A stretch of DNA of 64,000 nucleotides, taken from the NCBI RefSeq assembly GCF_001458355.1, contig NZ_CYSA01000007.1, positions 126,501 to 190,500 on the forward strand, in the 5' to 3' direction. The first letter of the stretch is position 1; each line of letters opens with the position of its first letter. A program made the translations under genes and the position numbers. The notes beneath the pieces are model-generated. The model was not told the origin of the DNA. It was given only the letters and a program-made list of their open reading frames with translations, and made no database searches. Source of the stretch: Thalassovita gelatinovora. Lineage in GTDB: Bacteria; Pseudomonadota; Alphaproteobacteria; Rhodobacterales; Rhodobacteraceae. This document shows positions 55,678 through 63,578 of this stretch, piece by piece.

Positions 55678-56672
55678 TGCGACCACCGCGTTTCTGGTTC
55701 ACCGGTCCCGACAAACCCGCGATCCGGGCCCGGTTGTTGGCACCTTTGGGGTGGCTTTATGCCGCTGCGACGGCGCGGCGGTTGCGCCGGGGCGATCCGT
55801 ACAGGGCAAAAGTGCCGGTGATCTGCGTCGGCAATCTGAATGCGGGCGGCACCGGCAAGACCCCGACCGCAATCGCGGTGATCGAACGTCTGACCGCGAT
55901 GGGCAAGATGCCGGTGGTGGTGTCGCGCGGCTATGGCGGGTCCGAAACCGGGCCGGTCGCGGTCGATCCTGCATCCGATACGGCGGACCGGGTCGGGGAT
56001 GAGCCGCTGCTGCTGGCGGCCTTTGCCAAGGTGGTGGTGGCGCGCGACCGCGCCGCCGGGGCGCGGTTGGCCTGCGATCTGGGTGCCGATGTGATCGTGA
56101 TGGATGACGGGTTGCAGAACCCTGGATTGCACAAGGATCTGTCGATCATCGTGGTCGATGCCGCCAAGGGGTTCGGCAATGGCCGCTGCCTCCCAGCCGG
56201 ACCGCTGCGCGAGCCGGTGGCGGCGGGGCTGCGCCGCGCCGACTTAGTACTGTCGATCGGTGCGGATGATGCGCAAGCGGCGTTTGCGGCGCAATGGGCC
56301 GGGCAGATCGCCCTGCCGCATCTGGCCGGGCATCTGGCACCGTTGCGGACCGGGATCGATTGGCAGGGGATGGAGGTTCTGGCCTTTGCCGGGATCGGCC
56401 ATCCAGAGAAGTTTTTCCGCACCTTGCGGGAATTGGGCGCGGATGTTCTGCGGGCCGAGGCGCTGGACGATCACCAGATACTGACCCCGGCCTTGCTGAC
56501 CCGGCTGGAAACCGAGGCCCGGCTGCGCGGGGCGCAGATGGTGACGACCGAGAAGGATGCGGTGCGGTTGCCGGACAGTTTCCGATCCAAAGTGGTGACG
56601 CTGCCGGTGCGGTTGGAACTGAAAGACGGTGCCGCGCTGGACGCTATGTTGCACGGGCTGTTCACGTCTTAG
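55674..56672 (+). CDS. lpxK: tetraacyldisaccharide 4'-kinase LpxK
   Basis: 332 residues. Walker [22 protein letters not shown], family motifs [33 protein letters not shown] and the C-terminal [10 protein letters not shown]; a hydrophobic N-terminal segment ([14 protein letters not shown]) is the expected membrane anchor. It phosphorylates the 4' position of the lipid A disaccharide. Follows waaA in one operon and converges on the L,D-transpeptidase gene. Confidence 0.95.
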   Translation: MMRPPRFWFTGPDKPAIRARLLAPLGWLYAAATARRLRRGDPYRAKVPVICVGNLNAGGTGKTPTAIAVIERLTAMGKMPVVVSRGYGGSETGPVAVDPASDTADRVGDEPLLLAAFAKVVVARDRAAGARLACDLGADVIVMDDGLQNPGLHKDLSIIVVDAAKGFGNGRCLPAGPLREPVAAGLRRADLVLSIGADDAQAAFAAQWAGQIALPHLAGHLAPLRTGIDWQGMEVLAFAGIGHPEKFFRTLRELGADVLRAEALDDHQILTPALLTRLETEARLRGAQMVTTEKDAVRLPDSFRSKVVTLPVRLELKDGAALDAMLHGLFTS

Positions 56673-56701
56673 GGGGCGACGCCCCCCGGAAGTATTTTGC
56701 C
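56672..56701. repeat. GGGGGC/GCCCCC hairpin element behind lpxK
   Basis: GGGGGC-GAC-GCCCCC (56672-56686) followed by CGGAAGTATTTTG. It overlaps the lpxK stop codon and matches the type of element at 14733-14810 and 32357-32385. Can act as a terminator between the convergent genes. Confidence 0.5.
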
Positions 56702-56716
56702 GAACAGTGAAAGCGG

Positions 56717-57211
56717 TCAGCGGATGATCAGGCGGCAGCCCGGCGCGATGGCGCGGGCGATGCGGATCAGGTGATCGCGGCGAAAGGCGATGCAGCCTTC
56801 GGTCGGGAAATGCGGCCGCCGCCATTGATGCAGGAAAATGGCCGAGCCTTTGCCCGCTGTGGCGTCCGGGTAGTTCCAATCGGTGATCAGCACGATGTCG
56901 TATAGAGGATCAGCGCGGCGCAGGTTTTCGTGACTGTGGCGGTAAGGCGTGTGGACCGGGTGATTGTAATCGGGTTGTGACGCGTCGTCGGACCACAGGT
57001 CAGTCGGACCGATCGGGATTGCCCAAGGGGCCGGTTGCGGCAGCCGGTCGGGGCGGTAGAGCATGCCGAGGATGCGGTGCCGACCGATCGGCGTGGCACC
57101 GTCGCCTTCGCGCTTGTCGCCGGACAAACCGCCACGGCCGATGCTGCAGGGGAAATAGCGGCCCTGAAACCGCAGGCCGCGCCGGGTCAGTACCAGATCG
57201 GCAGGGGTCAC
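56717..57211 (-). CDS. L,D-transpeptidase (YkuD)-like protein
   Basis: 164 residues. The active-site region AIFLHQWRRPHFPTEGCIAF has the expected His and the nucleophilic Cys in TEGC, a variant of SxGC; the following residue is not the usual Arg, so catalytic competence is probable rather than proven. CSIGRGGLSGDKREGDGATPIGRHRIL is the substrate-loop start of the domain. No signal peptide, which is odd for a cell-wall enzyme and may mean a cytosolic relative. GTG start overlapping the ribA stop (GTGA), so coupled. Confidence 0.8.
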   Translation of the reverse strand: MTPADLVLTRRGLRFQGRYFPCSIGRGGLSGDKREGDGATPIGRHRILGMLYRPDRLPQPAPWAIPIGPTDLWSDDASQPDYNHPVHTPYRHSHENLRRADPLYDIVLITDWNYPDATAGKGSAIFLHQWRRPHFPTEGCIAFRRDHLIRIARAIAPGCRLIIR

Positions 57212-58299
57212 AGCAGGTGCCCCGATTTCGCTGCCTTGGTCGCCAGGTAGCCGCGATTGTGATGGGTTTCACCGACTTTCAGCGGCACCCGTTCGACCAC
57301 GTCGATCCCGTTCTTTTCCATCATCGCGATCTTACGCGGGTTGTTGGTCAAAAGCCGGATCTGGTGGAAACCCATCGATTTCAGGATGCTGGCCCCCAGT
57401 TTGAAATCGCGTTCATCATCTTCGAAACCGAGCCGGTGATTGGCTTCGACCGTGTCGAAGCCCTGATCCTGCAAGGAATAGGCGCGCATTTTATTGGCCA
57501 GCCCGATACCGCGGCCTTCTTGATTGAGATAGAGCAGAACACCGGCGCCTTCGGTGCCCATCTGGGCCAGAGCGCCGCGCAATTGCGGGCCGCAATCGCA
57601 TTTCAGGCTGCCCATCACGTCGCCGGTGAAACAGGCCGAATGCAGTCGCGCCAACACCGGTTTGTCACGTGGCGGCGAGCCGATTTCGAAAGCGTAATGT
57701 TCTTCGCCGCCGTCTTCGGGGCGGAAGATGTGCAACCGTCCCGCTTCGGACGCTTCGACCGGCAAGCGGGCGCTGACCACCGGGTGCGGATGCGGTGAGG
57801 CGGTCAGAAGCGGCGCAGCGAGAACGGTATTGACCGCAGTCAGCGCGTTTTCACCGGCAAACACGTAAGGATCGGTCAGCGGCAGTACCAGCGCAGCGGG
57901 CAACAACCGCGCCGATTTGGTCAGCGCAATGGCAACCCGGTGCAGATCGGCGGCACCGTCGCGCAGGGTCTGCAGCGGTCCCTTCATCGGCGATTTCAGG
58001 TCATCGGCGGGATCGGCAACCCCGCGCAGCCATGCCATCGACACGTCGGAGGGCAGGACCACCCGGGCCAGGTCGCCGTCATAGGCACGCGCCTTGAGCG
58101 TTTCGGCGCGGCGCGATGTGATCGCCAGAACCGGCTGCCCGCCCAGCGCACGCAGATCGGCCAACCGCTGCGCATCGAGCGTTTCGGCGGCAAGGATCAG
58201 CGCCCCTGCGCCATTGCCGACCAGCACGACCGGCACCCCCATGCGCAGGTCGGCGCGGGCACGGGCGATGATTTCAACGGTGTCAGGGGCAAAGCTCAT
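57208..58299 (-). CDS. ribA: GTP cyclohydrolase II with N-terminal extension
   Basis: 363 residues. The C-terminal 190 residues are RibA: zinc cysteines in CFTGDVMGSLKCDCGPQL, catalytic/GTP site LYLNQEGRGIGLANKMRAYSLQDQGFDTVEAN and LLTNNPRKIAMMEKNGI. The first 165 residues sit where DHBP synthase (RibB) would be in a bifunctional RibBA but lack DRENEGD-type catalytic motifs, so that half is degenerate or another domain. It opens the guanine ring for flavin synthesis. ATG 58299 has AAGGAA seven bases before it; the TTG five codons upstream is not needed. Confidence 0.92.
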   Translation of the reverse strand: MSFAPDTVEIIARARADLRMGVPVVLVGNGAGALILAAETLDAQRLADLRALGGQPVLAITSRRAETLKARAYDGDLARVVLPSDVSMAWLRGVADPADDLKSPMKGPLQTLRDGAADLHRVAIALTKSARLLPAALVLPLTDPYVFAGENALTAVNTVLAAPLLTASPHPHPVVSARLPVEASEAGRLHIFRPEDGGEEHYAFEIGSPPRDKPVLARLHSACFTGDVMGSLKCDCGPQLRGALAQMGTEGAGVLLYLNQEGRGIGLANKMRAYSLQDQGFDTVEANHRLGFEDDERDFKLGASILKSMGFHQIRLLTNNPRKIAMMEKNGIDVVERVPLKVGETHHNRGYLATKAAKSGHLL

Positions 58300-58463
58300 G
58301 CCGGATTCCTTCAAACTCAGGCCTGTGACTTAGTCCTTTTTGTTGGAATTTGAAACATTTCCCGGGCAAAGAACACGTCCGCGTGAGCGAATTGAAGCAA
58401 AACTTGTCAGGGTCGTCATCCAACCGCATGTCTATATCAACAAAAGGCAAGGAGGCCGTGACC

Positions 58464-59150
58464 ATGGGACAGCTCAAGAAAATTCTGCTGGTCGACGATG
58501 ATGACGATCTGCGCGAAGCGTTGAGCGAACAATTGGTGATGACCGAAGATTTCGACGTGTTTGAAGCCGATAGTGGCGTCGAAGCGATGAAACGGATCAA
58601 GGAAGGGATTTACGACCTGCTGATCCTTGACGTCGGATTGCCCGATACCGATGGCCGCGAGTTGTGCAAGCTGATGCGCAAGCAGGGGGTGAAAAGCCCG
58701 GTGCTGATGCTGACCGGTCATGACACCGATGCCGATACCATTCTGGGGTTGGATTCGGGGGCCAATGATTACGTGACCAAGCCGTTCCGGTTCCCGGTTC
58801 TGTTGGCGCGAATTCGCGCCCAGTTGCGCCAGCATGAACAATCCGAAGACGCGGTATTCCAGTTGGGCCCGTATTCGTTCCGCCCGGCGCAGAAGATGTT
58901 GGTGACCGAGGAGGACAAGAAAATCCGCCTGACCGAGAAGGAAACCAATATCCTGAAATTCCTCTACCGGTCGTCCGAAGGCGTGGTGCCGCGCGATGTG
59001 CTGCTGCACGAAGTTTGGGGGTATAATGCCGGGGTGACCACCCACACGCTGGAAACCCATATCTATCGTCTGCGGCAGAAGATCGAACCCGATCCGTCCA
59101 ATGCCCGTCTCCTGATCACCGAAAGCGGAGGCTACAAGCTGGTCGCGTAA
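58464..59150 (+). CDS. OmpR-family response regulator
   Basis: 228 residues. Receiver domain: acidic patch LLVDDDDDL, phospho-acceptor Asp56 in LLILDVGLPD, Thr in MLTGHD and Lys in YVTKPF. C-terminal winged helix: IRLTEKETNILKFLYR, LLHEVWGY and THTLETHIYRLRQKIEPDP. No histidine kinase lies beside it. ATG 58464 follows AAGGAGG; the frame is open back to 58350 but lacks support. The stop codon is only three bases from an FNR-type box. Confidence 0.93.
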   Translation: MGQLKKILLVDDDDDLREALSEQLVMTEDFDVFEADSGVEAMKRIKEGIYDLLILDVGLPDTDGRELCKLMRKQGVKSPVLMLTGHDTDADTILGLDSGANDYVTKPFRFPVLLARIRAQLRQHEQSEDAVFQLGPYSFRPAQKMLVTEEDKKIRLTEKETNILKFLYRSSEGVVPRDVLLHEVWGYNAGVTTHTLETHIYRLRQKIEPDPSNARLLITESGGYKLVA

Positions 59151-59153
59151 AAG

Positions 59154-59167
59154 TTGATCAGGATCAA
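59154..59167 (+). promoter_or_regulatory. perfect FNR/FnrL box
   Basis: TTGAT-CAGG-ATCAA matches the FNR/FnrL consensus TTGAT-N4-ATCAA exactly. Its centre (59160.5) lies 41-45 bases before the predicted start of the small RNA, the class-II activation position, with TAATAT at 59194-59199 as the -10 element. Confidence 0.7.
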
Positions 59168-59202
59168 GGAAACCGAGCCGTGTTCGAGTTACTTAATATG
59201 TA

Positions 59203-59276
59203 TACCGTCGCATAAGCGGTCATCTTATGCACCTCCCTGTTGGACTGCCCGGGCTTGAAGCCCGGGCGTTTTTTTT
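59203..59276 (+). ncRNA. candidate oxygen-responsive small RNA
   Basis: From the expected start (about 59202-59206) the sequence forms a hairpin GCATAAG-CGGTCAT-CTTATGC (59210-59230), a single-stranded ACCTCCCTGTTGGACT (59231-59246) with an anti-Shine-Dalgarno core, and a strong terminator. This is the layout of trans-acting sRNAs. An FNR box precedes it, so induction at low oxygen is expected. No ORF with start and ribosome site fits in it. The alternative is a read-through 3' UTR of the response regulator. Confidence 0.5.
59247..59276 (+). terminator. strong intrinsic terminator
   Basis: GCCCGGGCT (59247-59255), loop TGA, AGCCCGGGC (59259-59267), then G and eight T. The T-run reaches the stop codon of the convergent dioxygenase. 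Confidence 0.92.
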
Positions 59277-60405
59277 AACAGATGCGCGGGTCGCGTGACC
59301 GTGACAACACCCTTATGCGGCTTTCGAATTCGCCACGGTCGACATAGCAACCGCGCAGATGCCGGAACCCGGTTTGCGGATCGAAGGCGTCGCGCCCATG
59401 CAGCACCCGGCGATTGTCGAACACCACCATTTCACCCCCCGTCAGTTTGAACCGGACCAGATAGGACGGATCGCGCGTCATCTGCATGACCTGCCGGTAG
59501 GCACGGTAATAAGGCGTCATCAAATCAGGTGCCAAGTCGAAGAAATCCGCCAGATGCGCGTTGAAGCAAATTTCGATCACCTGCCCGTCTTCGTCGAGAT
59601 TGATCACCTTCTTGCGGTTGCGGATATCGGTCACCGCGTCGTGGAACCGGAACGGGATCGACACGGTGCTGAGCATTTCGAACGCTTCAGGGTCGCTTTG
59701 GCGCAGATCTTCGGCCACCGCATAGCCGTCACAGAACAGCGATCCGCCGCCTGTCGCCTCGTTGGCGAGGCAATGCAGAAACTGGAAGCCGGGCGGCAAT
59801 TCCTGATTGGTCAGATCGGTATGCAATGGCAGCGCGATGGGCGTATAGGCCAGATTGTTCGGGTTCGGTTTGGATTTAACTTCGAAGGTGATGCCGAAAT
59901 TGGTTTCGCGCAGGAACCCAATACGGCGGGCGATTTCCATCCCCGCTTCGGGATCGGCGCGCAGCCCCGCGACCACTGACAAACCGTGGCGTTGGGTCTG
60001 AATCAGCCAGTCTTGCAAAGCGGCATCCGACAACAGGATTTCGTCGGCTTGGATGCGCGGCACCCGATCGCGGCCGAGATCGGCGCGCCAAGGGGCGAAG
60101 CCGGTGCGGGCCGGATCGTGGGCGCGGCGGCCGGGCAGGTGCCCGCGCAGCCAAGTCAGGTCGAACCTGCTGGGGGTATCGCCGTCCTGCCACCAAAGAG
60201 TCAGGAAATTGCCGTCGGCTTGAACCTTGGTCACCCGGATATCAAGGGAAACCGCCGTCAGATCGGCCACCCGTTCGTGTGTTTCGGGGTGAAATCCGGC
60301 CGGATCGTTGTCTCGCAGCCAGATGAAGGGGAAATCGCCGCTGGTGCCGTCAGGCCAATCGACATGCACCATTGGGGCGTCGGGACGCAGATGAGCGTTC
60401 GTCAT
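59275..60405 (-). CDS. gamma-butyrobetaine dioxygenase-like 2-oxoglutarate/Fe(II) enzyme
   Basis: 376 residues. An N-terminal DUF971-like zinc-binding domain (DWPDGTSGDFPFIWLRDND, then HERVADL) is followed by a TauD/TfdA-type catalytic domain with HxD in PLHTDLTN, the distal His in NRRVLHGRDAF and the 2-oxoglutarate Arg in GFRHLRGCYVDRGE. This architecture is that of gamma-butyrobetaine/trimethyllysine hydroxylases of the carnitine pathway. ATG 60405 has GGAGG five bases before it; the ATG four codons upstream is less good. No carnitine genes are adjacent. Confidence 0.88.
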   Translation of the reverse strand: MTNAHLRPDAPMVHVDWPDGTSGDFPFIWLRDNDPAGFHPETHERVADLTAVSLDIRVTKVQADGNFLTLWWQDGDTPSRFDLTWLRGHLPGRRAHDPARTGFAPWRADLGRDRVPRIQADEILLSDAALQDWLIQTQRHGLSVVAGLRADPEAGMEIARRIGFLRETNFGITFEVKSKPNPNNLAYTPIALPLHTDLTNQELPPGFQFLHCLANEATGGGSLFCDGYAVAEDLRQSDPEAFEMLSTVSIPFRFHDAVTDIRNRKKVINLDEDGQVIEICFNAHLADFFDLAPDLMTPYYRAYRQVMQMTRDPSYLVRFKLTGGEMVVFDNRRVLHGRDAFDPQTGFRHLRGCYVDRGEFESRIRVLSRSRDPRIC

Positions 60406-60682
60406 GGGAGCCTCCATGAAATTGAATTTGAAAGGGGGTGTCACGCGCAGCACTGGACCGTGGCGGCGGCCACCAGTCATAGGCTTTGCGATACGGGTGC
60501 CCCGGACGGCGCCCAAGTACGACAACCATTTCAACTTCATCCAATCGCATGAGGAAAAAGATGGTTTTCCCATATTGGTGGCTTTGGCAAGCGAATTGTC
60601 GCGCGGTTGCGTCGTATTTCGGGTTGCACCCGGTTGGACGCTGCGGGCATCCTGCACCGCATATCGCTGATCGGAGACCGCA

Positions 60683-61471
60683 ATGTCCTTCACTCTTGCC
60701 ACATGGAACATCAATTCGGTCCGCCTGCGCGAACCTATCGTTTGCAAGCTGCTGGCCGAGGAAGGTCCGGATGTCCTGTGCCTTCAGGAATGCAAAAGCC
60801 CGGTCGACAAAATCCCGACCGAGGCGTTTCGCGAACTGGGCTATGGTCACATGGTGGCGCGCGGGCAGAAGGGCTATAACGGCGTGGCGATCCTGTCGAA
60901 ACTGCCGATCGAGGATGTCGGAGACAAGGATTTCGCATCCTTGGGGCATGCCCGGCACGTGGCGGGGCGGTTGGAAAACGGTGTCACCATCCACAATTTC
61001 TATGTCCCGGCGGGCGGCGACAAGCCGGATCGCGAAGTGAATGAAAAATTCGGTCAGAAACTGGATTACCTGACCGAGATGCGCGACTGGTTCCACAGCG
61101 ATCGGCCGGAAAAGGCGATTCTGGTCGGGGATCTGAACATTGCCCCGCGCGAAGACGATGTGTGGTCACATAAGCAATTGCTGAAAATCGTCAGCCACAC
61201 CCCGGTAGAGGTCGATCACCTGCACGACGTGATGGACGCGGGCAAATGGGCCGACGTGACCCGCAACGACATCCCCAAGGGCAAGCTTTATTCCTGGTGG
61301 TCCTACCGCGCTCGCGATTGGGACGTTGCCGACAAGGGCCGCCGTCTGGATCACATCTGGGCCACGCCGGACATTCAGAACGCTGCCCATTCCAGCCGGG
61401 TGCTGCGCGCAGCACGGGGATGGGAAAAGCCAAGCGACCACGCGCCGGTTTTTGCGACATTTGATTTGTAA
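60683..61471 (+). CDS. xthA: exodeoxyribonuclease III
   Basis: 262 residues. Endonuclease/exonuclease/phosphatase fold: ATWNINSVR, CLQECKSPVDKIP with the metal-binding Glu, VGDLNIAPREDDVW and the C-terminal RLDHIWAT and KPSDHAPVFA with the catalytic His/Asp. AP endonuclease and 3' repair exonuclease. GGAGA lies before ATG 60683. Divergent from the dioxygenase gene across 277 bases in which I see no further gene. Confidence 0.95.
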   Translation: MSFTLATWNINSVRLREPIVCKLLAEEGPDVLCLQECKSPVDKIPTEAFRELGYGHMVARGQKGYNGVAILSKLPIEDVGDKDFASLGHARHVAGRLENGVTIHNFYVPAGGDKPDREVNEKFGQKLDYLTEMRDWFHSDRPEKAILVGDLNIAPREDDVWSHKQLLKIVSHTPVEVDHLHDVMDAGKWADVTRNDIPKGKLYSWWSYRARDWDVADKGRRLDHIWATPDIQNAAHSSRVLRAARGWEKPSDHAPVFATFDL

Positions 61472-61482
61472 CCCGCGTCAGC

Positions 61483-62382
61483 CTATGCGTTGAGCCAGTT
61501 TTCAACCTCGATGCGCCGATTGCGCGCGACGGGGATTTCTTCGCCCTTCACCGTGGTCAGCAAGTGCTTGCCGCTTTTTCGGATCAGGTTTTCGGCCTCG
61601 GTGCGGGCGACCCAGTAGGATCGGTGGGGCTGGATGCCGTCGACCCCGTCAAGCTGATCGACGAGATCGCGCAAGACCGCGCGTTCCATGCGGGTTTCGT
61701 CGTCGTAGTTAAATTCGACATAATGTTCGACCGATTTCAGATACCGAAGGCCTTCGACCGGAAATTGCGTTTGATTGACACGCAGATGTTGCGTCTGCGT
61801 CGGTTCGGGCATGTCGCCGCTTTCTTCTGCGATCTCCCCCTGCGGTTTGGTTCCGAAAATCGACCTGCCCCATTTTTCGAAGGAGATTTGTTCGAACTGC
61901 GGCATGATGAAGGATACCGTGACGACTTCAAACACCAGCGCGATGAGCTGATAGCGCAGAAATTCCAGCCAGACGGACATCATGCTGAGTGCAGGGCCGC
62001 CCAGCAGTTCGCGGGAAATCAAATAATTCATCCAGACCGCCGCAGCGACGCCGACTGCGCTAAGAACGGTCAGGGGCGCGGGAATTTGCCGACCGGCACG
62101 CACATTCACCCAAGCGATCAACCAGAATTGCAGCATCCACAACGAAGTCACCAAGACGCAATCGAACAACCAGATCAGATATCGCCCGCCGAGCGACAGA
62201 GTCACCCCATGCGTTGGCGCGTTGAACATCGCCACCATGAAACAGAACAACAAAACCGACGTGAGTTGCAGTTTTGAAAAAACGACCTTCACCAGAACCT
62301 GAAAGGTCATCCGGTAGGCCGTGCCATTCATGGCAATCACGCACACTTCATGACAGTTGGGGTTGTTTGAATTGGTCTTCAT
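61483..62382 (-). CDS. membrane-bound LytTR-domain transcriptional regulator
   Basis: 299 residues. Four or five membrane helices in the first 150 residues (VVFSKLQLTSVLLFCFMVAMF, YLIWLFDCVLVTSLWMLQFWLIAWV, LTVLSAVGVAAAVWMNYLI), then a LytTR DNA-binding domain in the last 100 (LRYLKSVEHYVEFNYDDETRMERAVLRDLVDQL, GIQPHRSYWVARTEAENLI, IPVARNRRIEVENWL). It lacks a receiver domain, so its signal comes through the membrane part. Start uncertain: ATG 62382 or ATG 62331. No kinase adjacent. Confidence 0.88.
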   Translation of the reverse strand: MKTNSNNPNCHEVCVIAMNGTAYRMTFQVLVKVVFSKLQLTSVLLFCFMVAMFNAPTHGVTLSLGGRYLIWLFDCVLVTSLWMLQFWLIAWVNVRAGRQIPAPLTVLSAVGVAAAVWMNYLISRELLGGPALSMMSVWLEFLRYQLIALVFEVVTVSFIMPQFEQISFEKWGRSIFGTKPQGEIAEESGDMPEPTQTQHLRVNQTQFPVEGLRYLKSVEHYVEFNYDDETRMERAVLRDLVDQLDGVDGIQPHRSYWVARTEAENLIRKSGKHLLTTVKGEEIPVARNRRIEVENWLNA

Positions 62383-62423
62383 AAGGAAAAACGGCTTCGG
62401 TAGTTAACGAGTGTGATCAATGG

Positions 62424-62513
62424 AATAGCGCGACGTCAGGGCTATTTCTAATTCTAATCAGTGTCTACCTGCCATTAACCTTGCCCGCAGTCTTTATGGC
62501 TGCGGGTTTTTTT
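62424..62513 (+). ncRNA. weak small-RNA candidate in divergent intergenic region
   Basis: AATAGC (62424-62429) and GCTATT (62441-62446) form a hairpin, then an unpaired AT-rich stretch leads into the terminator at 62484-62513. No CDS on this strand could end here because the gene to the left is on the minus strand. The promoter is not clear (TTCATA at 62378 and TAGTTA at 62401 are poor). Confidence 0.3.
62484..62513 (+). terminator. orphan intrinsic terminator upstream of cnoX
   Basis: CCCGCAG (62484-62490) and CTGCGGG (62500-62506) with a nine-base loop and seven T. It points in the plus direction in a gap between divergent genes, so it ends either an sRNA or an attenuated leader. Confidence 0.8.
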
Positions 62514-62575
62514 CATTTCTCCCTTCGTTGAAGACAGCAGCCCGCCAATAAACACGGTTTGAAAAATCCCCGACC

Positions 62576-62606
62576 TTGGAATTTGTCCCGGCAGGGTTCA
62601 TATAAA
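62576..62606 (+). promoter_or_regulatory. candidate promoter of cnoX
   Basis: TTGGAA (62576-62581) and CATATA (62599-62604) are 17 bases apart; TATAAA at 62601 is an alternative -10. It lies behind the orphan terminator and about 35 bases before the cnoX ATG. Confidence 0.4.
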
Positions 62607-62639
62607 GACAAACGCGAAATCCCAAGGAATAGGGTTGTC

Positions 62640-63563
62640 ATGCTTGAACTAGGTTCCACCCCACCCGCCACCGATCTGATCAAGGACGTGACCGAGGCCA
62701 ATTTCATGGCCGACGTGGTCGAAGCCAGCCAGGACGTGCCGGTGATCGTCGATTTCTGGGCCACATGGTGCGGCCCGTGCAAAACGCTGGGCCCGATGCT
62801 GGAAGAGGCCGTGACCAAGGCCAAGGGCGCCGTGAAGATGGCCAAGATCGATGTAGATGCCAATCAGGGTCTGGCGCAGGCATTGGCCCAGCAGGGATTG
62901 CCTTTGCAGTCGATCCCGACGGTTGTCGCCTTTGTCAAAGGCCGCCCCATCGACATGTTCCAAGGCGCGGTTCCCGGATCGGAAATCGATGCCTTCATCG
63001 CGCGCGCGATTGAAGCGGGCGGCGGTGACGCCAGCGGCGGGTTGGATGATGCTTTGGCGGCCGCCGAAGAAATGCTGGCCGAAGGTGCGGTGGATGACGC
63101 CGCCCAGACCTTTGCCGCCATTATCGAAGAAGACCCGATGAATGCCGACGCCTTTGGCGGCCTGGCACGGTGCCAGATCGCGCTGGGCGAGCTGGATCAG
63201 GCCGAAGCGGTGCTGAACGGGGTTCCGGTGGAAATTTCCGCAGCCGCCCCAATCGAAGCGGCCCATGCACAGCTGGAACTGGCGCGGCAAGCGGCCAATT
63301 CCGGCCCGCTGGACGAATTGAAAGCCGCGATCGAAGCCGATCCGGACAATTTGCAGGCCCGGTTCGATCTGGCGACAGCGCAGCATGCTGCCGGTCAGGT
63401 CGAAGAAGCGGTCGATACCTTGCTGGAACTATTCCGCCGGGATCGGGAATGGAACGACGGCGCGGCCAAGACGCAGCTGTTCACGATCTTCGACGCGCTC
63501 AAGCCCAGCGATCCGATCGTGCTGCATGGGCGTCGCAAACTCAGCTCGATGATATTTGTCTGA
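62640..63563 (+). CDS. cnoX: thioredoxin-TPR co-chaperone CnoX (YbbN)
   Basis: 307 residues. N-terminal thioredoxin domain with active site FWATWCGPCKTLGP (Cys44, Cys47) and cis-Pro in QSIPTVVAF; the C-terminal half (from about 125) has TPR-like helices (EEMLAEGAVDDAAQTFAAIIEEDPMNADAFGGLARCQ). Holdase that hands clients to GroEL/DnaK; unlike E. coli CnoX this one keeps both redox cysteines, as in Caulobacter. ATG 62640 was chosen because the thioredoxin domain begins there. 15 bases upstream of the LON-domain gene. Confidence 0.92.
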   Translation: MLELGSTPPATDLIKDVTEANFMADVVEASQDVPVIVDFWATWCGPCKTLGPMLEEAVTKAKGAVKMAKIDVDANQGLAQALAQQGLPLQSIPTVVAFVKGRPIDMFQGAVPGSEIDAFIARAIEAGGGDASGGLDDALAAAEEMLAEGAVDDAAQTFAAIIEEDPMNADAFGGLARCQIALGELDQAEAVLNGVPVEISAAAPIEAAHAQLELARQAANSGPLDELKAAIEADPDNLQARFDLATAQHAAGQVEEAVDTLLELFRRDREWNDGAAKTQLFTIFDALKPSDPIVLHGRRKLSSMIFV

Positions 63564-63578
63564 GCGCCGGTTCGGGCT

